From: Roseivivax sp. GX 12232
GTDB taxonomy: Bacteria > Pseudomonadota > Alphaproteobacteria > Rhodobacterales > Rhodobacteraceae
Length of the DNA stretch: 64,000 nt
Direction of reading: 5' to 3'
Assembly: GCF_021272185.1 (NCBI RefSeq)
Contig: NZ_JAJSEC010000003.1
Location: 124,001-188,000 of the forward strand
The notes beneath the pieces were generated by a model. It was not told where the DNA came from. It made no database searches and saw only the letters and a list, made by a program, of their open reading frames with translations. A program made the position numbers and the translations under genes. Shown in pieces: positions 16,815 to 26,031 of this stretch (its first letter is position 1; every line of letters starts with the position of its first letter).

Positions 16815-16901
16815 TCAGAGGCGGGTAAGCAGAAGAAGCAGGGCAAGCGGCAGCGCGCGCAGGTCGCGCGTCATGCAGCTGATATGGCCCGTCATCGTCA
16901 T
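16815..16901 (-). CDS. leuL: Leucine-rich leader peptide of leuA (28 residues)
   Basis: The minus-strand frame starts with ATGACGATGACG and encodes a 28-residue peptide ending LPLALLLLLTRL. Nine of 28 codons are leucine, including five in a row (CTG CTT CTT CTG CTT) that use the less favoured CTT codon in this GC-rich genome. This is the classical composition of a leucine attenuation leader. It ends 96 bases before leuA. No ribosome-binding site precedes it: a TATAGT box ends seven bases before the first A, so the mRNA probably begins at the AUG and is translated as a leaderless message, as known for trpL in Sinorhizobium. The second ATG (residue 3) is an alternative start. Confidence 0.8.
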   Translation of the reverse strand: MTMTGHISCMTRDLRALPLALLLLLTRL

Positions 16902-16908
16902 GGGGCGG

Positions 16909-16914
16909 ACTATA
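16909..16914 (-). promoter_or_regulatory. Probable -10 box for the leuL-leuA transcript
   Basis: TATAGT on the minus strand, seven bases before the leader ATG. The region 17 bases upstream reads CTTTTC, a poor -35. The spacing places the transcription start at or next to the A of the leader start codon. Confidence 0.5.
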
Positions 16915-17193
16915 AGTGACAAAGGCCAAATGAAAAGCCCCGATTTTCGCGGCGGGAGTTTCGGCGAACTCGCGGGCCCCCGGCGGAACGTCCTTGCCGT
17001 GAGGGCAGGCTCCGGGCTAAGGCGCTTCCCATGATGCGTGGGACGTTTATCCGACGAGGCCGCTAGGTCCTCCCTGCCCGGTGCCGGATGGCGCCCGGGC
17101 CGTCGCGCTGCGTCCCCATCAATCTGCCCTCAGAAACTTGACTTGGCCCCGGGTGCTTGGCACCACTTCGGCCTTCATGCCTAGGAGACATCC

Positions 17194-18378
17194 ATGATCC
17201 CCTCCGTCCTGCCGACCTACAACCGCGCGGAGCTGACCTTCGTGAAAGGCGAAGGCGCCTGGCTGATCGAGGCGGACGGGCGACGCTTTCTCGACCTGGG
17301 CGCGGGCATCGCGGTCAACGCGCTGGGCCATGCCCATCCCGCGCTGGTCGCGGCGCTGACCGAACAGGCGCATGCGCTCTGGCATGTCTCGAACCTCTAC
17401 AAGATCCCGCAGCAGCAGGCGCTGGCCGATGCGCTGGTCGCCGAGACTTTCGCCGACACGGTCTTCTTCACAAACTCCGGCACCGAGAGCTGCGAGCTGG
17501 CGGTGAAGATGGCGCGCAAGCACTGGTCCGCGGCGGGCGAGCCCGAGCGCACCGAGATCGTCGCCTTCACCGGCTCCTTCCACGGCCGCTCCTCGGCGGG
17601 CATCGCCGCGGCGGGCTCGGAGAAGATGACCGCGGGCTTCGGGCCGCTCCTGCCGGGCTTCACCCACGTGCCCTTCGGCGACCACGAGGCGCTGAAGCGC
17701 GCGGTCACCGAGAAGACCGCCGCGGTGATCGTCGAGCCGGTGCAGGGCGAGGGCGGCATCCGCCCCTTGCCCGACGCCTGCCTGAAGGGGCTGCGCGAGC
17801 TCTGCGACGAGACCGGCGCGCTTCTGATCTTCGACGAGGTGCAATGCGGCATGGGCCGGACCGGCAAGCTCTTCGCGCATGAATGGGCGGGCATCGCGCC
17901 CGACATCATGATGGTCGCCAAGGGCATCGGCGGGGGCTTCCCGCTGGGCGCGGTCCTGGCCAGCGAGAGCGCCGCCGCGGCGATGAGCGCGGGCAGCCAC
18001 GGCTCGACCTACGGCGGCAACCCGCTGGCCTGCGCGGTGGGCCTGAAGGTCATGGAGATCATCGCCGACCCCGAGTTCCTGGCCGGGGTCAGCCGCCGCG
18101 CGGGGCTCTTCCGCCAGCGGCTCGAAGGGCTCGTCGCCGATCACCCCGAGGTCTTCGAGGCGGTGCGCGGTGCGGGCCTGATGCTGGGCCTCGTCTGCAA
18201 GGCGCCCAACACCGAGGTGGTGAAGGCGGGCTATGCCGCGGGCCTTCTGACAGTGCCCGCCGCCGACAACGTGGTGCGCCTCCTGCCGCCCCTGACCATC
18301 ACCGAAGAGGAGATCGGCGAGGCCACCGACCGTCTCGCGCGCGCCGCCGAAAGCCTCGCGCCCGCCGAAGCCTCGTGA
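17194..18378 (+). CDS. argD: Acetylornithine aminotransferase
   Basis: 394-residue PLP-dependent class III aminotransferase converting N-acetylglutamate semialdehyde to acetylornithine in arginine synthesis (may also act on succinyl-diaminopimelate). Signatures: DLGAGIAVNALGHAHP, FFTNSGTESCELAVKMAR, FTGSFHGRSSAGIA, IFDEVQCGMGRTG and the PLP lysine in MVAKGIGGGFPLGA. argF follows 71 bases downstream on the same strand, forming an arginine pair. A TTGACT hexamer at 17138-17143 may be its -35 box. The start follows TAGGAGACATCC. Confidence 0.95.
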   Translation: MIPSVLPTYNRAELTFVKGEGAWLIEADGRRFLDLGAGIAVNALGHAHPALVAALTEQAHALWHVSNLYKIPQQQALADALVAETFADTVFFTNSGTESCELAVKMARKHWSAAGEPERTEIVAFTGSFHGRSSAGIAAAGSEKMTAGFGPLLPGFTHVPFGDHEALKRAVTEKTAAVIVEPVQGEGGIRPLPDACLKGLRELCDETGALLIFDEVQCGMGRTGKLFAHEWAGIAPDIMMVAKGIGGGFPLGAVLASESAAAAMSAGSHGSTYGGNPLACAVGLKVMEIIADPEFLAGVSRRAGLFRQRLEGLVADHPEVFEAVRGAGLMLGLVCKAPNTEVVKAGYAAGLLTVPAADNVVRLLPPLTITEEEIGEATDRLARAAESLAPAEAS

Positions 18379-18449
18379 TCCCGACCGACCGTCTCCGGTG
18401 CGCGCGGGGCTGACCCCCCGTGCCGCCGGACCGCAGAAAGCTGAAGCCG

Positions 18450-19376
18450 ATGAACCACTTCCTCGACATCCATAAGACCGACCCCGCCGAGCTGCGGGCG
18501 ATCCTCGACGCCGCGCGGCGGATCAAGACCGCCCGCGACGGCGCGCCCAAGGCCTCGCCCGACGCCGAGCAGCCGCTCGCCGGCCACATGGTTGCGCTGA
18601 TCTTCGAGAAACCCTCGACCCGGACGCGGGTCTCCTTCGACGTGGGCGTGCGCCAGATGGGCGGCGAGACCATGGTGCTCTCGGGTTCCGACCTGCAGCT
18701 CGGCCATGGCGAGACCATCGCCGATACCGCGCGGGTGCTCTCGCGCTTCGTCGACCTGATCATGATCCGCACCTTCGACGAAAGCGTGCTGACCGAGATG
18801 GCGGAGTTCGCCGAGGTGCCGGTGATCAACGGGCTGACCGACCGCACCCATCCTTGCCAGATCATGGCCGACATCCTCACCTACGAGGAGCACCGCGGCC
18901 CGATCGCCGGCAAGAAGGTGGTCTGGTCGGGTGACGGCAACAACGTCTGTTCCTCCTGGCTGCATGCGGCCGCGCAGTTCGGCTTCGACTTCACCTTCAC
19001 CGGGCCGGTGCAGCTCGATCCCGAGATGGAGTTCGTCGGCCTGGCGCGGAACCAGGGCGTGACCGTGGGCATCGAGCGCGACCCGAAGAAGGCCGTGGAG
19101 AACGCGGACCTCGTGGTCACCGACACCTGGGTCTCGATGCATGACGCCCAGAGCGCGCGCGAACGGCGTCACAACATGCTGCGGCCCTACCAGGTCAACG
19201 CCGATCTGATGGCGGCGGCGAAGCCCGACGCGCTTTTCATGCATTGCCTGCCCGCGCACCGCGAGGAAGAGGTGACCTCGGAGGTCATGGACGGCCCGGC
19301 CTCGGTGATCTGGGACGAGGCCGAGAACCGGCTGCACGCGCAGAAGGCCATTATGCGCTGGTGCCTCGGGGCGTGA
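18450..19376 (+). CDS. argF: Ornithine carbamoyltransferase
   Basis: 308-residue enzyme forming citrulline from ornithine and carbamoyl phosphate. Diagnostic motifs: [13 protein letters not shown] (carbamoyl-phosphate loop), [27 protein letters not shown] and [13 protein letters not shown] with the ornithine-binding HCLP. Length is typical. The ATG at 18450 gives the family N-terminus MNHFLDIHK and lies 71 bases after argD, so the two are probably cotranscribed. The region after its stop is filled by three twin-hairpin repeats that probably end the transcript. Confidence 0.96.
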   Translation: MNHFLDIHKTDPAELRAILDAARRIKTARDGAPKASPDAEQPLAGHMVALIFEKPSTRTRVSFDVGVRQMGGETMVLSGSDLQLGHGETIADTARVLSRFVDLIMIRTFDESVLTEMAEFAEVPVINGLTDRTHPCQIMADILTYEEHRGPIAGKKVVWSGDGNNVCSSWLHAAAQFGFDFTFTGPVQLDPEMEFVGLARNQGVTVGIERDPKKAVENADLVVTDTWVSMHDAQSARERRHNMLRPYQVNADLMAAAKPDALFMHCLPAHREEEVTSEVMDGPASVIWDEAENRLHAQKAIMRWCLGA

Positions 19377-19440
19377 GCGGGGCGGGGTCCTGTCCGGACA
19401 CCGCCCGCCTGTCACCCGGGGCGTGCCGCATGGGCGCCTG

Positions 19441-19487
19441 GCGAGAATTTTCGCAAAATTCCGTGCGAAACCTTGGGAAGGTTTCGC
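19441..19487. repeat. Twin-hairpin repeat, unit 1
   Basis: A first stem GCGAGAATTTTCGC (19441-19454, imperfect) and AAAATTCCG are followed by GCGAAACCTT-GGG-AAGGTTTCGC (19465-19487), a perfect 10-bp stem with a GGG loop. The unit is followed by a GC-rich linker that also follows unit 2 (CGGCGCACCCGCGTCG). Confidence 0.85.
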
Positions 19488-19537
19488 GCGCTCCGGCGCA
19501 CCCGCGTCGCCCCAGGCGCCCAACCCGCGCGCCGCGC

Positions 19538-19581
19538 GGGAATTTCCGTGAAATTCCCCCCGAAACCTTGGGAAGGTTTCG
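19538..19581. repeat. Twin-hairpin repeat, unit 2
   Basis: GGGAATTTC-CGT-GAAATTCCC (19538-19558) forms a perfect 9-bp stem. It is followed at once by CGAAACCTT-GGG-AAGGTTTCG (19561-19581), also a perfect 9-bp stem. The period from unit 1 and to unit 3 is about 97-105 bases. Confidence 0.88.
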
Positions 19582-19641
19582 CGCACCCCGGCCCGACCGG
19601 CGCACCCGCGTCGTCCCTGGCACGCACCCCGAGCCGCGCGC

Positions 19642-19686
19642 GGGAATTTCCGTGAAATTCCCCGCAAAACCTTGGAAAGGTTTTGC
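19642..19686. repeat. Twin-hairpin repeat, unit 3, ending at the hrpB start codon
   Basis: GGGAATTTC-CGT-GAAATTCCC (19642-19662) is identical to unit 2. The second hairpin is GCAAAACCTT-GGA-AAGGTTTTGC (19664-19686); it carries paired changes relative to unit 2 (C-G to A-T), which preserve the stem. The hrpB ATG begins at the next base and its ribosome site GGAAAGG lies in the loop and 3' arm. Confidence 0.88.
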
Positions 19687-22131
19687 ATGACCCGCGCGCC
19701 GCACCTGCCCATCGAAGAGGCGCTGCCCGCGCTGCTCGAAGCCCTCGGAGAAAACGGCCGCGCCGTCCTGCAGGCCCCGCCCGGCGCGGGCAAGACCACC
19801 CGCGTGCCGCTGGCGCTTCTCGAGGCCGGGCTGACCTCCGGCACCATACTCGTCCTCGAACCCCGCCGCCTCGCCGCCCGCGCCGCCGCCGAACGCATGG
19901 CCGAGATGCTGGGCGAGCCGCTCGGCGCCACCGTCGGCTACCGCATCCGCGGCGAGGCCAAGGTCTCGCGCGAGACCCGCATCGAGGTGGTGACCGAGGG
20001 CATCCTGACCCGCCGCCTGCAGCGCGACCCCGAACTGCAGGGCGTCGGCGCGGTGCTCTTCGACGAGTTCCACGAACGCTCGCTCAACACCGATCTCGGC
20101 CTCGCGCTCTGCCTCGAGGTCGCCGAGGCCCTGCGCGAGGACCTGATCCTGCTGCCCATGTCCGCGACCCTCGACGCGGGCCCGGTGGCGGAGCTGATCG
20201 GCGCGCCGGTGATCACCTCCGAGGGCCGCAGCTTCCCCGTCGAGACCCGCTGGCTGGAGGCGCCGCGCCCCAAGTCCCGAAGGCTCGAAGAGGCGCTGGC
20301 CGACCTCGTGACCGAGGCCGCCGAGGCGACCAGCGGCGGCATCCTCGTCTTCCTGCCCGGCGAGGCCGAGATCCGGCGCACCGCGGCGAAACTCTCGGGC
20401 CGGCTGGGTGCCGACACGGTGATCCGCCCGCTCTACGGCGCGCTGCCCTTCGCCGAGCAGCGCCGCGCCATCCGCCCGGAGCCCCAGGGCCGCAAGCTGG
20501 TGCTGGCCACCGCCATCGCCGAGACCTCGCTGACCATCGAGGACGTGCGCGTGGTGGTCGATGCCGGGCTGGCCCGCCGGGCGCGCTTCGATCCCGGCTC
20601 GGGCATGTCGCGGCTGGTCACCGAACGGGTCTCGCGCGCCGAGGCCGCGCAGCGCGCGGGCCGGGCGGGTCGCGTCGCACCGGGCCGCGCCTACCGGCTC
20701 TGGACCCGCGGCGAGGAGGGCGCCCTGCCGGAGTTCCCGCCTGCCGAGATCGAGGTCGCCGACCTGGCCGGGCTGGCGCTGGAACTGGCGGTCTGGGGGG
20801 CGGCGCCGGGAGATCTGCCCTTCCTGACCCCGCCGCCCGCCGGGCCTTATGTCGAGGCCCAGGCGCTTTTGCGCATGCTGGGTGCGCTCGATGCCGAGCA
20901 CCGCGTCACCGCCCATGGCCGCGAGATGGCGGGCACGCCCTTGCACCCGCGGCTCGCGCATATGCTGGCCCGCGCGGGCCAGGGCGCGGCGCCGCTGGCG
21001 GCGCTTCTAGCCGAACGCGACCCGCTGCGCGGTGCCCCCGCCGACCTGACGCTGCGGCTGGAGGCGCTGCGCGACCCCAAGGGCTTCGCCGAACGAAGAC
21101 CCTACCAGCTGCACCGCCCGGGTCTCAGCCGCATCCAGGCCGAGGCCAAGCGCCTCGCGCGCGGCGCCGGGCCAGACCGGGGGCTTTCCCCCGCCGAGAT
21201 GGCGGCGCTCGCCTATCCCGACCGCATCGGGCTTCGCCGCAAGGGCGACGCCCCGCGCTACCGGCTCTCGGGCGGCAGCGGCGCGGCCCTGCCGGAGGAG
21301 GACAGCCTCGGCGGCGCCCGTCTGATCGTGGCGACCGACCTCGACGGCGACCGCCGCGAGGCGCGCATCCGCCAGGCCCTGCGCATCGAGGAAGGCGCCC
21401 TGCGCGCGCTTTTCCCCGAAGCCATCGCCTGGCAGGACATCTGCGCCTGGTCGCGCCGCGAGGGCAAGGTCATCGCCCGCCAGGAGGAACGCCTCGGGGC
21501 CATCGCGCTCGACAGCCGGATCTGGCGCGACGCCCCGCCCGAGGCCTTGGCCCGCGCCATGCTCGAAGGCGTCTCCGAGATGGGCCTGCGGCTCTCGGAG
21601 AAGGCCCGCCGCTTCCTCGCCCGGATCGAGATCGGCCGGGCGGGCGGCCTCGACCTGCCGGCCTCGGACGAGGCGCATCTCCTCGAGACCGCGGAGGACT
21701 GGCTCCTGCCCTTCCTGGCCGGCGTGACCAGCCGCGAGGACTGGCGGCGCTTCGACCTGCTGCCCGCCCTCGAGGCACGGCTCGACTATCCCGCGCGCCA
21801 GGCGCTCGACGCCCAGGTGCCCGGCGCCTTCACCACCCCGCTCGGCCGCTCGATCCCGATCGACTACGGCGCGCCGGACCCCGAGATCAGCCTGCGCCTG
21901 CAGGAGATGTTCGGCCAGCGCGACCACCCGACGGTGGCGGGCAAGCCGCTCCGGGTGACGCTCCTGTCCCCCGCCGGGCGGCCGGTGCAGACCACCATGG
22001 ACCTGCCAGGCTTCTGGGAGAGCTCCTACGCCGAGGTGCGCAAGGAGATGCGCGGGCGTTACCCAAAGCACCCCTGGCCCGAGGATCCGCGCGAGGCCGA
22101 TCCGACGCTGCGTGCGAAGCGGCGGGGGTAG
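19687..22131 (+). CDS. hrpB: ATP-dependent helicase HrpB
   Basis: 814-residue DExH-box helicase of the HrpA/HrpB family. Motifs in order: PPGAGKTTRVPLAL (Walker A), VEPRRLAARAAAERMA (Ia), VTEGILTRRL, LFDEFHERSLNTDL (motif II, the DEFH variant usual for HrpB), PMSATLDAG (III), ATAIAETSLTIEDVRVVVD (V) and AAQRAGRAGRVAPG (VI). The C-terminal ~300 residues carry the HrpB-specific domain ending KHPWPEDPREADPT. Cellular role is probably RNA remodelling but is poorly defined. The ATG at 19687 directly abuts the third twin-hairpin repeat; a TTG at 19672 in the same frame is a less likely start. Confidence 0.95.
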   Translation: MTRAPHLPIEEALPALLEALGENGRAVLQAPPGAGKTTRVPLALLEAGLTSGTILVLEPRRLAARAAAERMAEMLGEPLGATVGYRIRGEAKVSRETRIEVVTEGILTRRLQRDPELQGVGAVLFDEFHERSLNTDLGLALCLEVAEALREDLILLPMSATLDAGPVAELIGAPVITSEGRSFPVETRWLEAPRPKSRRLEEALADLVTEAAEATSGGILVFLPGEAEIRRTAAKLSGRLGADTVIRPLYGALPFAEQRRAIRPEPQGRKLVLATAIAETSLTIEDVRVVVDAGLARRARFDPGSGMSRLVTERVSRAEAAQRAGRAGRVAPGRAYRLWTRGEEGALPEFPPAEIEVADLAGLALELAVWGAAPGDLPFLTPPPAGPYVEAQALLRMLGALDAEHRVTAHGREMAGTPLHPRLAHMLARAGQGAAPLAALLAERDPLRGAPADLTLRLEALRDPKGFAERRPYQLHRPGLSRIQAEAKRLARGAGPDRGLSPAEMAALAYPDRIGLRRKGDAPRYRLSGGSGAALPEEDSLGGARLIVATDLDGDRREARIRQALRIEEGALRALFPEAIAWQDICAWSRREGKVIARQEERLGAIALDSRIWRDAPPEALARAMLEGVSEMGLRLSEKARRFLARIEIGRAGGLDLPASDEAHLLETAEDWLLPFLAGVTSREDWRRFDLLPALEARLDYPARQALDAQVPGAFTTPLGRSIPIDYGAPDPEISLRLQEMFGQRDHPTVAGKPLRVTLLSPAGRPVQTTMDLPGFWESSYAEVRKEMRGRYPKHPWPEDPREADPTLRAKRRG

Positions 22132-22149
22132 GATTGGCTTGAGGGATGT

Positions 22150-22197
22150 GCGGGGGCTCTGCCCCCGCGCCCCCGAGGTATTTTTGCCAAGCTGAAG
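22150..22197 (+). repeat. Interspersed hairpin element after hrpB
   Basis: GCGGGGGC-TCT-GCCCCCGC (22150-22168) is a perfect 8-bp hairpin followed by GCCCCCGAGGTATTTTTGCCAAGCTGAAG. Related copies lie at 36351, 36496 and (minus strand) 53163. The TATTTTTG may serve as a U-tract, so it probably doubles as the hrpB terminator. The remaining ~280 bases to 22480 are G- and T-rich with no gene seen. Confidence 0.7.
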
Positions 22198-22481
22198 CAG
22201 GGGCGGGGCGCTTAGGGGGCGTGGTGTGGTGCTTTTTGGGGTGGCGGTTTTTGGGGAAGGCGTTTGGTGGGGGCGTGCCTAAAACCGCGAGCGGTCGCGC
22301 CGGGGTGGGCCGTAACGACGGGGCGGTCCGTGGGGCTCTCGCGCCGTCATTTGGGCCGTTGCGTTGGACTATCGCGCGGGCTCGGTAGCGCACAAATCAA
22401 GCCGTTGGGCCGAGGAGCCCCGCGCCACGTCCAATGCCCTTGAGCGCCCAGACCTCGCCCGAACCTCCCCAAGACCCTAGG

Positions 22482-22508
22482 AAAAGGGGCAGGCACCAGG
22501 CCCGCCCC
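22482..22508 (-). terminator. Terminator of gnd
   Basis: On the minus strand GGGGCGGGC pairs with GCCTGCCCC (one G-U pair) around a 5-base loop, followed by TTTTCC. It begins 8 bases after the gnd stop. Confidence 0.8.
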
Positions 22509-22516
22509 CGATCACA

Positions 22517-23917
22517 TCAATCCCACCAGGGACCGTGGAAGCCCTTGCCCTCGCGGTCGGTGCGCTCGAAGCCGTGGCGGCCGAAGACGTCGCGCTGGGC
22601 TTGGATCAGCCGGGCGGTGCCGCGCGGGGTGCGCATGGTGTCGAACCAGGCCAGCGCCGAGGCCAGGACCGGCACCGGCAGCCCCGCGGCGACGGCGGTG
22701 CCGACGACCTTGCGCAGGGCCGGGATGCCCGTCTCCAGCGTCTCGCGGAAGGCCTCGGCGCGCATCAGGTCGGCCATGGCCGTGCCCTCGGCGAAAGCTC
22801 CTGCGATGTCGTCCAGCATCTTGGCGCGGATGATGCAGCCGGCGCGCCAGATCTCGGCGATCCGCGCGGGCGCCAGCGGCCAGTCGTATTCCTCGGCCGA
22901 GGCGGCGAGGATGCGGAAGCCCTGGGCGTATTCCAGCACCCGCGCCGCGCGGGCCGCGGCCTCGAGCGTCTCGACCTCGAGCTCGACGGTAGCGCGGGCG
23001 CTGCCGAAGACCTCGGCCCCGGCGCGGCGGGCGTCGCGTTCGGCCGACCAGGCGCGGGCCGCGACCGCGCCCTCGATCATCGTGGCCGACTGGCCGAGCT
23101 TGACCGCCTCGATCACTGTCCAGCGCCCGGTGCCCTTCTGCCCGGCGCTGTCCTGGATCACGTCGAGGATCGGCGCGCCGGTGGCGCTGTCGGTCCGGCG
23201 CAGGAGCCCGGCGGTGATCTCGAAGAGATAGGAGCCGAGCGGACCCTCGTTCCAGCCCGCGAAGATATCGGCGATCTCGCCCACGTCGCGGCCGCCGGTC
23301 TCGAGCAGGTCGAAGAGCTCGCCGATCATCTGCATGTCGGCATATTCGATGCCGTTGTGCACGGTCTTGACGAAATGGCCGGCGCCGTCGGGGCCGAGAT
23401 GGGCGACGCAGGGGTCATCGCCGAAACGCGCGGCGATGGCGCGCAGCATCGGCGCCAGCCGCTCCCAGCTGTACTCGGTGCCGCCGAACATCATCGAGGG
23501 CCCGCGCCGGGCGCCCTCTTCGCCGCCCGAGACGCCGAGACCCACGAAATGGATGCCGTGCTCTGCCAGCTTGGCGCTGCGCGCGCGGGTGGCGTGGAAA
23601 TCGGCGTTGCCGGCGTCGATCAGCGTGTCGCCCTCGGCCAGCTTGGGGATCAGCTCGTCGATCAGCGCATCCATCGGCGCGGTCGAGGGGATCATCGCCA
23701 GAAGCTGGCGCGGCCGGGGCAGGGCGGCGATCAGCGCGTCGAGGTCCTCGGCGGTGGCGATCCGCGCAGCAAGTGGCCCCGCGCGGTCGAGGAAGGCCGG
23801 GATCGCTTCCGTGCTGCGGTTGGCGACGGCGATCTCCACGCCGTTTTCCGCCAGGTTCAGGGCCAGCGCGGCCCCCATGGTGCCAAGGCCGTAGATGCCG
23901 ATCTGTGGGTCTGCCAT
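22517..23917 (-). CDS. gnd: 6-phosphogluconate dehydrogenase, decarboxylating
   Basis: 466-residue enzyme converting 6-phosphogluconate to ribulose 5-phosphate with CO2 and NADPH. N-terminal Rossmann loop [15 protein letters not shown], then [12 protein letters not shown], the substrate loop [18 protein letters not shown], catalytic Lys in [16 protein letters not shown], and the C-terminal domain with [17 protein letters not shown]. Length is typical of the dimeric long form. The ATG at 23917 follows GGAAAGGAACG. It has its own terminator and is divergent from meaB. The sixth codon region and motifs match gnd rather than the related 3-hydroxyisobutyrate dehydrogenases. Confidence 0.96.
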   Translation of the reverse strand: MADPQIGIYGLGTMGAALALNLAENGVEIAVANRSTEAIPAFLDRAGPLAARIATAEDLDALIAALPRPRQLLAMIPSTAPMDALIDELIPKLAEGDTLIDAGNADFHATRARSAKLAEHGIHFVGLGVSGGEEGARRGPSMMFGGTEYSWERLAPMLRAIAARFGDDPCVAHLGPDGAGHFVKTVHNGIEYADMQMIGELFDLLETGGRDVGEIADIFAGWNEGPLGSYLFEITAGLLRRTDSATGAPILDVIQDSAGQKGTGRWTVIEAVKLGQSATMIEGAVAARAWSAERDARRAGAEVFGSARATVELEVETLEAAARAARVLEYAQGFRILAASAEEYDWPLAPARIAEIWRAGCIIRAKMLDDIAGAFAEGTAMADLMRAEAFRETLETGIPALRKVVGTAVAAGLPVPVLASALAWFDTMRTPRGTARLIQAQRDVFGRHGFERTDREGKGFHGPWWD

Positions 23918-24023
23918 ATGCGTTCCTTTCCGAGCTGGCCCTCCTCGTATGCATCTGCGGGTTGCTGGACAAGAGGCGGAGGCGGCGTCAGAACGAGGCG
24001 GAACCGGCACATCTGGGGGCGCG

Positions 24024-25022
24024 ATGGACATCGAGGCGGAAAGCGCGAACATTCTGGCGGGCCGGCGGCGCGCCCTGGCCCGGGCGATCACGCTGGTCGA
24101 AAGCGGCCGCGGCGATCACCGCGCCGATGCGGTGGCGCTGCTGCAGCGGCTGAAGGAGGCCGACCACGGCCGCCAGGCGCTGCGGATCGGGCTTTCGGGC
24201 ACGCCGGGCGTCGGCAAGTCCACCTTCATCGAGACCTTCGGCATGATGCTGACCGCGCAGGGCATGAAGGTCGCGGTGCTGGCGGTCGATCCCTCCTCGG
24301 CGCGCTCGGGCGGGTCGATCCTGGGCGACAAGACGCGGATGGAACGGCTCTCGCGCGAGCCCAACGCCTTTATCCGGCCCTCCCCGAGCCAAAGCCACCT
24401 GGGCGGCGTCGCGCGCCGCACCCGCGAGGCGATCGAGCTGTGCGAGGCCGCCGATTTCGACGTGATCCTGATCGAGACCGTGGGCGTCGGGCAGTCCGAG
24501 ACCGTGGTGGCCGAGCTTTCCGACCTCTTCGTGCTCCTGCTGGCGCCTGCGGGCGGCGACGAGCTGCAGGGGGTCAAGCGCGGGATCATGGAGATGGCCG
24601 ACATCATCCTGATCAACAAGGCCGACGGCGAGCTCAAATCCGCCGCCTCGCGGACTTGCGCGGACTACGCCGGCGCGCTCCGGCTGCTGCGCAAGCGCCC
24701 GCAGGACCCCGAGGGCTTTCCCAAGGCGCTGACCGTCTCGGCGGTGGAATCAGAAGGGCTCGCCAAGGCCTGGGACGAGATGACGGCGCTGGCCGAATGG
24801 CGCCGCGAGGCCGGGCACTGGGATGGCCGCCGCCGCGCCCAGGCGCGTTACTGGTTCGAGGCCGAGGTGCGCGAGGCGCTGCTCGCCACCCTGGCCCGCG
24901 AGCCCGTAAAAGGCGCCATGGCACGGCTTGCGGGCGCGGTGGAGACCGGCGATCTGACCGCGGCGGCCGCCGCCGAGGAGCTTCTGACCACCTACCTGCA
25001 ACGGCCCGGCCTCGGGACTTGA
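24024..25022 (+). CDS. meaB: Methylmalonyl-CoA mutase-associated GTPase MeaB
   Basis: 332-residue G3E-family P-loop GTPase that protects and reloads the B12-dependent methylmalonyl-CoA mutase. Motifs: [15 protein letters not shown] (G1), [32 protein letters not shown] (G3) and [10 protein letters not shown] (G4). A C-terminal helical tail (residues ~265-332) supports dimerisation in the family. The ATG at 24024 follows TGGGGGCGCG. It is divergent from gnd with about 100 bases between. The mutase genes are not in the window; the nearby prpE (37.4-39.3 kb) acts in the same propionate route. Confidence 0.94.
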   Translation: MDIEAESANILAGRRRALARAITLVESGRGDHRADAVALLQRLKEADHGRQALRIGLSGTPGVGKSTFIETFGMMLTAQGMKVAVLAVDPSSARSGGSILGDKTRMERLSREPNAFIRPSPSQSHLGGVARRTREAIELCEAADFDVILIETVGVGQSETVVAELSDLFVLLLAPAGGDELQGVKRGIMEMADIILINKADGELKSAASRTCADYAGALRLLRKRPQDPEGFPKALTVSAVESEGLAKAWDEMTALAEWRREAGHWDGRRRAQARYWFEAEVREALLATLAREPVKGAMARLAGAVETGDLTAAAAAEELLTTYLQRPGLGT

Positions 25023-25145
25023 CGCCGCTCCCGCGCTTGCCTAGAGAAGCGCGACGAGATTCCGGGCGTCGCTCCCGCGGCGCCCTTTCCATTTGGTGAA
25101 AGTCGACCACCGATCTTTCGCCCTGACATTGACGAGGATGAACCC

Positions 25146-25436
25146 ATGTCGCGCGTGTGCGAACTGACCGGTAAAGGCCCGATGGTTGGCAACAATGTCA
25201 GCCACGCCAACAACAAGACCAAGCGGCGCTACCTGCCGAACCTGAACAACGTGACCCTGCAGTCCGAGACCCTGGGCCGTGGCGTGAAGCTGCGGATCTC
25301 CTCGGCGGCGCTGCGCACCGTGGATCACCGCGGCGGGCTCGACCGGTTCCTGGAGAAGGCCAAGGACAGCCAGCTGTCCGACGTGGCGCTGAAGGTCAAG
25401 AAAGAGATTGCCAAGGCGCGCGCCGCCCAGGCCTGA
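25146..25436 (+). CDS. rpmB: 50S ribosomal protein L28
   Basis: 96-residue alphaproteobacterial-type L28. It starts [28 protein letters not shown], as split by [16 protein letters not shown] and [12 protein letters not shown], the family signature, and ends with a basic helix [12 protein letters not shown]. The start follows ACGAGGATGAACCC. It is monocistronic, with a strong intrinsic terminator 22 bases after the stop. Confidence 0.98.
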   Translation: MSRVCELTGKGPMVGNNVSHANNKTKRRYLPNLNNVTLQSETLGRGVKLRISSAALRTVDHRGGLDRFLEKAKDSQLSDVALKVKKEIAKARAAQA

Positions 25437-25457
25437 TCCTTTCGGAAGAACGCGAAG

Positions 25458-25489
25458 AAGGCGTGTCCGCATGGCGGCGCGCCTTTTTT
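25458..25489 (+). terminator. Terminator of rpmB
   Basis: AAGGCGTG (25458-25465) pairs with CGCGCCTT (25478-25485), with one G-U pair, and runs into a TTTTTT tract ending at 25489. Confidence 0.85.
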
Positions 25490-25641
25490 GTTGTGTCGTG
25501 GCGGGCTTGGTGGGGGCGTGGCGGCGCGGGGCGCGCGCGCCCGGTGCCGGAGCGCCGGTTCGGCAAAGGGACGCTTGGTCGCGGGCCCCAGACCCCCGGT
25601 GCGGCTTTCCCGCGTCCGCGCCAGCGGGTAGACAAGCGCCC

Positions 25642-25983
25642 ATGCACGCCCGCCTCCTGTCCCTCTGCCTGGCCGTCCTGCTCGCGCTGACCAGCGTCGA
25701 GACGGCCGCCGCGCGCGCCGCGCCGCAGCCGGCGGACAGCGTGGTGCTCTGCACCGGGCTCGAGCGGGTGGTGATTCACCTCGACCGCGACGGGCGCCCG
25801 GTGCGGCAGAGCGTGCTCTGCCCCGATGCGGGCGATGCGCTGCTGGCGCTCGACCCCGAGACCCTGGCCCTCGCCCCCCGCGAAGGTGTGCTCACCGCGC
25901 CCCGCTGGGCGGCCACCGCGCGCCATGCCTCCGGCCGCAGGGGCCCCGCGCCCCGGGCCCGGGCGCCGCCTGCAGTGCTCTGA
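25642..25983 (+). CDS. Secreted 113-residue protein with RAPP C-terminus; candidate copper-linked regulatory upstream ORF
   Basis: Starts with a signal peptide (MHARLLSLCLAVLLALTSVE, cleavage near AAARAA). The mature part has VVLCTGLERVVIHLD (Cys37) and QSVLCPDAGDALLALD (Cys60). This resembles DUF2946/CutF-type proteins, although the usual CPxC reads CPDA here. The C-terminus is Arg/Pro-rich and ends ARAPPAVL; the RAPP at 107-110 matches a known ribosome-arrest motif. A perfect 8-bp stem-loop starts one base before the stop codon, and the copper chaperone gene follows 48 bases later. I infer a leader protein that senses copper or secretion and controls the next gene. It could instead be an ordinary periplasmic protein. 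No strong ribosome site precedes the ATG. Confidence 0.65.
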   Translation: MHARLLSLCLAVLLALTSVETAAARAAPQPADSVVLCTGLERVVIHLDRDGRPVRQSVLCPDAGDALLALDPETLALAPREGVLTAPRWAATARHASGRRGPAPRARAPPAVL

Positions 25984-26009
25984 AATCCCAAAGAATTTCC
26001 AGATTTCAG
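25980..26009 (+). promoter_or_regulatory. Stem-loop between the RAPP protein gene and the copper chaperone gene
   Basis: CTGAAATC (25980-25987, including the TGA stop) pairs perfectly with GATTTCAG (26002-26009) around a 14-base loop. The loop contains TTTCC (25996-26000), which could pair with GGAAA (26016-26020) in the downstream ribosome site. A ribosome halted at the RAPP codons (25960-25971) would reach the 5' arm. Confidence 0.6.
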
Positions 26010-26031
26010 CAGCCGGGAAAGGACCCCGCAG

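Noticed and set aside
14991-16919. 642-codon plus-strand frame antisense to leuA
   Set aside because: Gly/Arg/His-rich shadow; leuA itself is certain.
17138-17166. Promoter of argD built on TTGACT
   Set aside because: The -35 hexamer is good but the region 17 bases downstream reads CACCAC, so it is not listed as a confident promoter.
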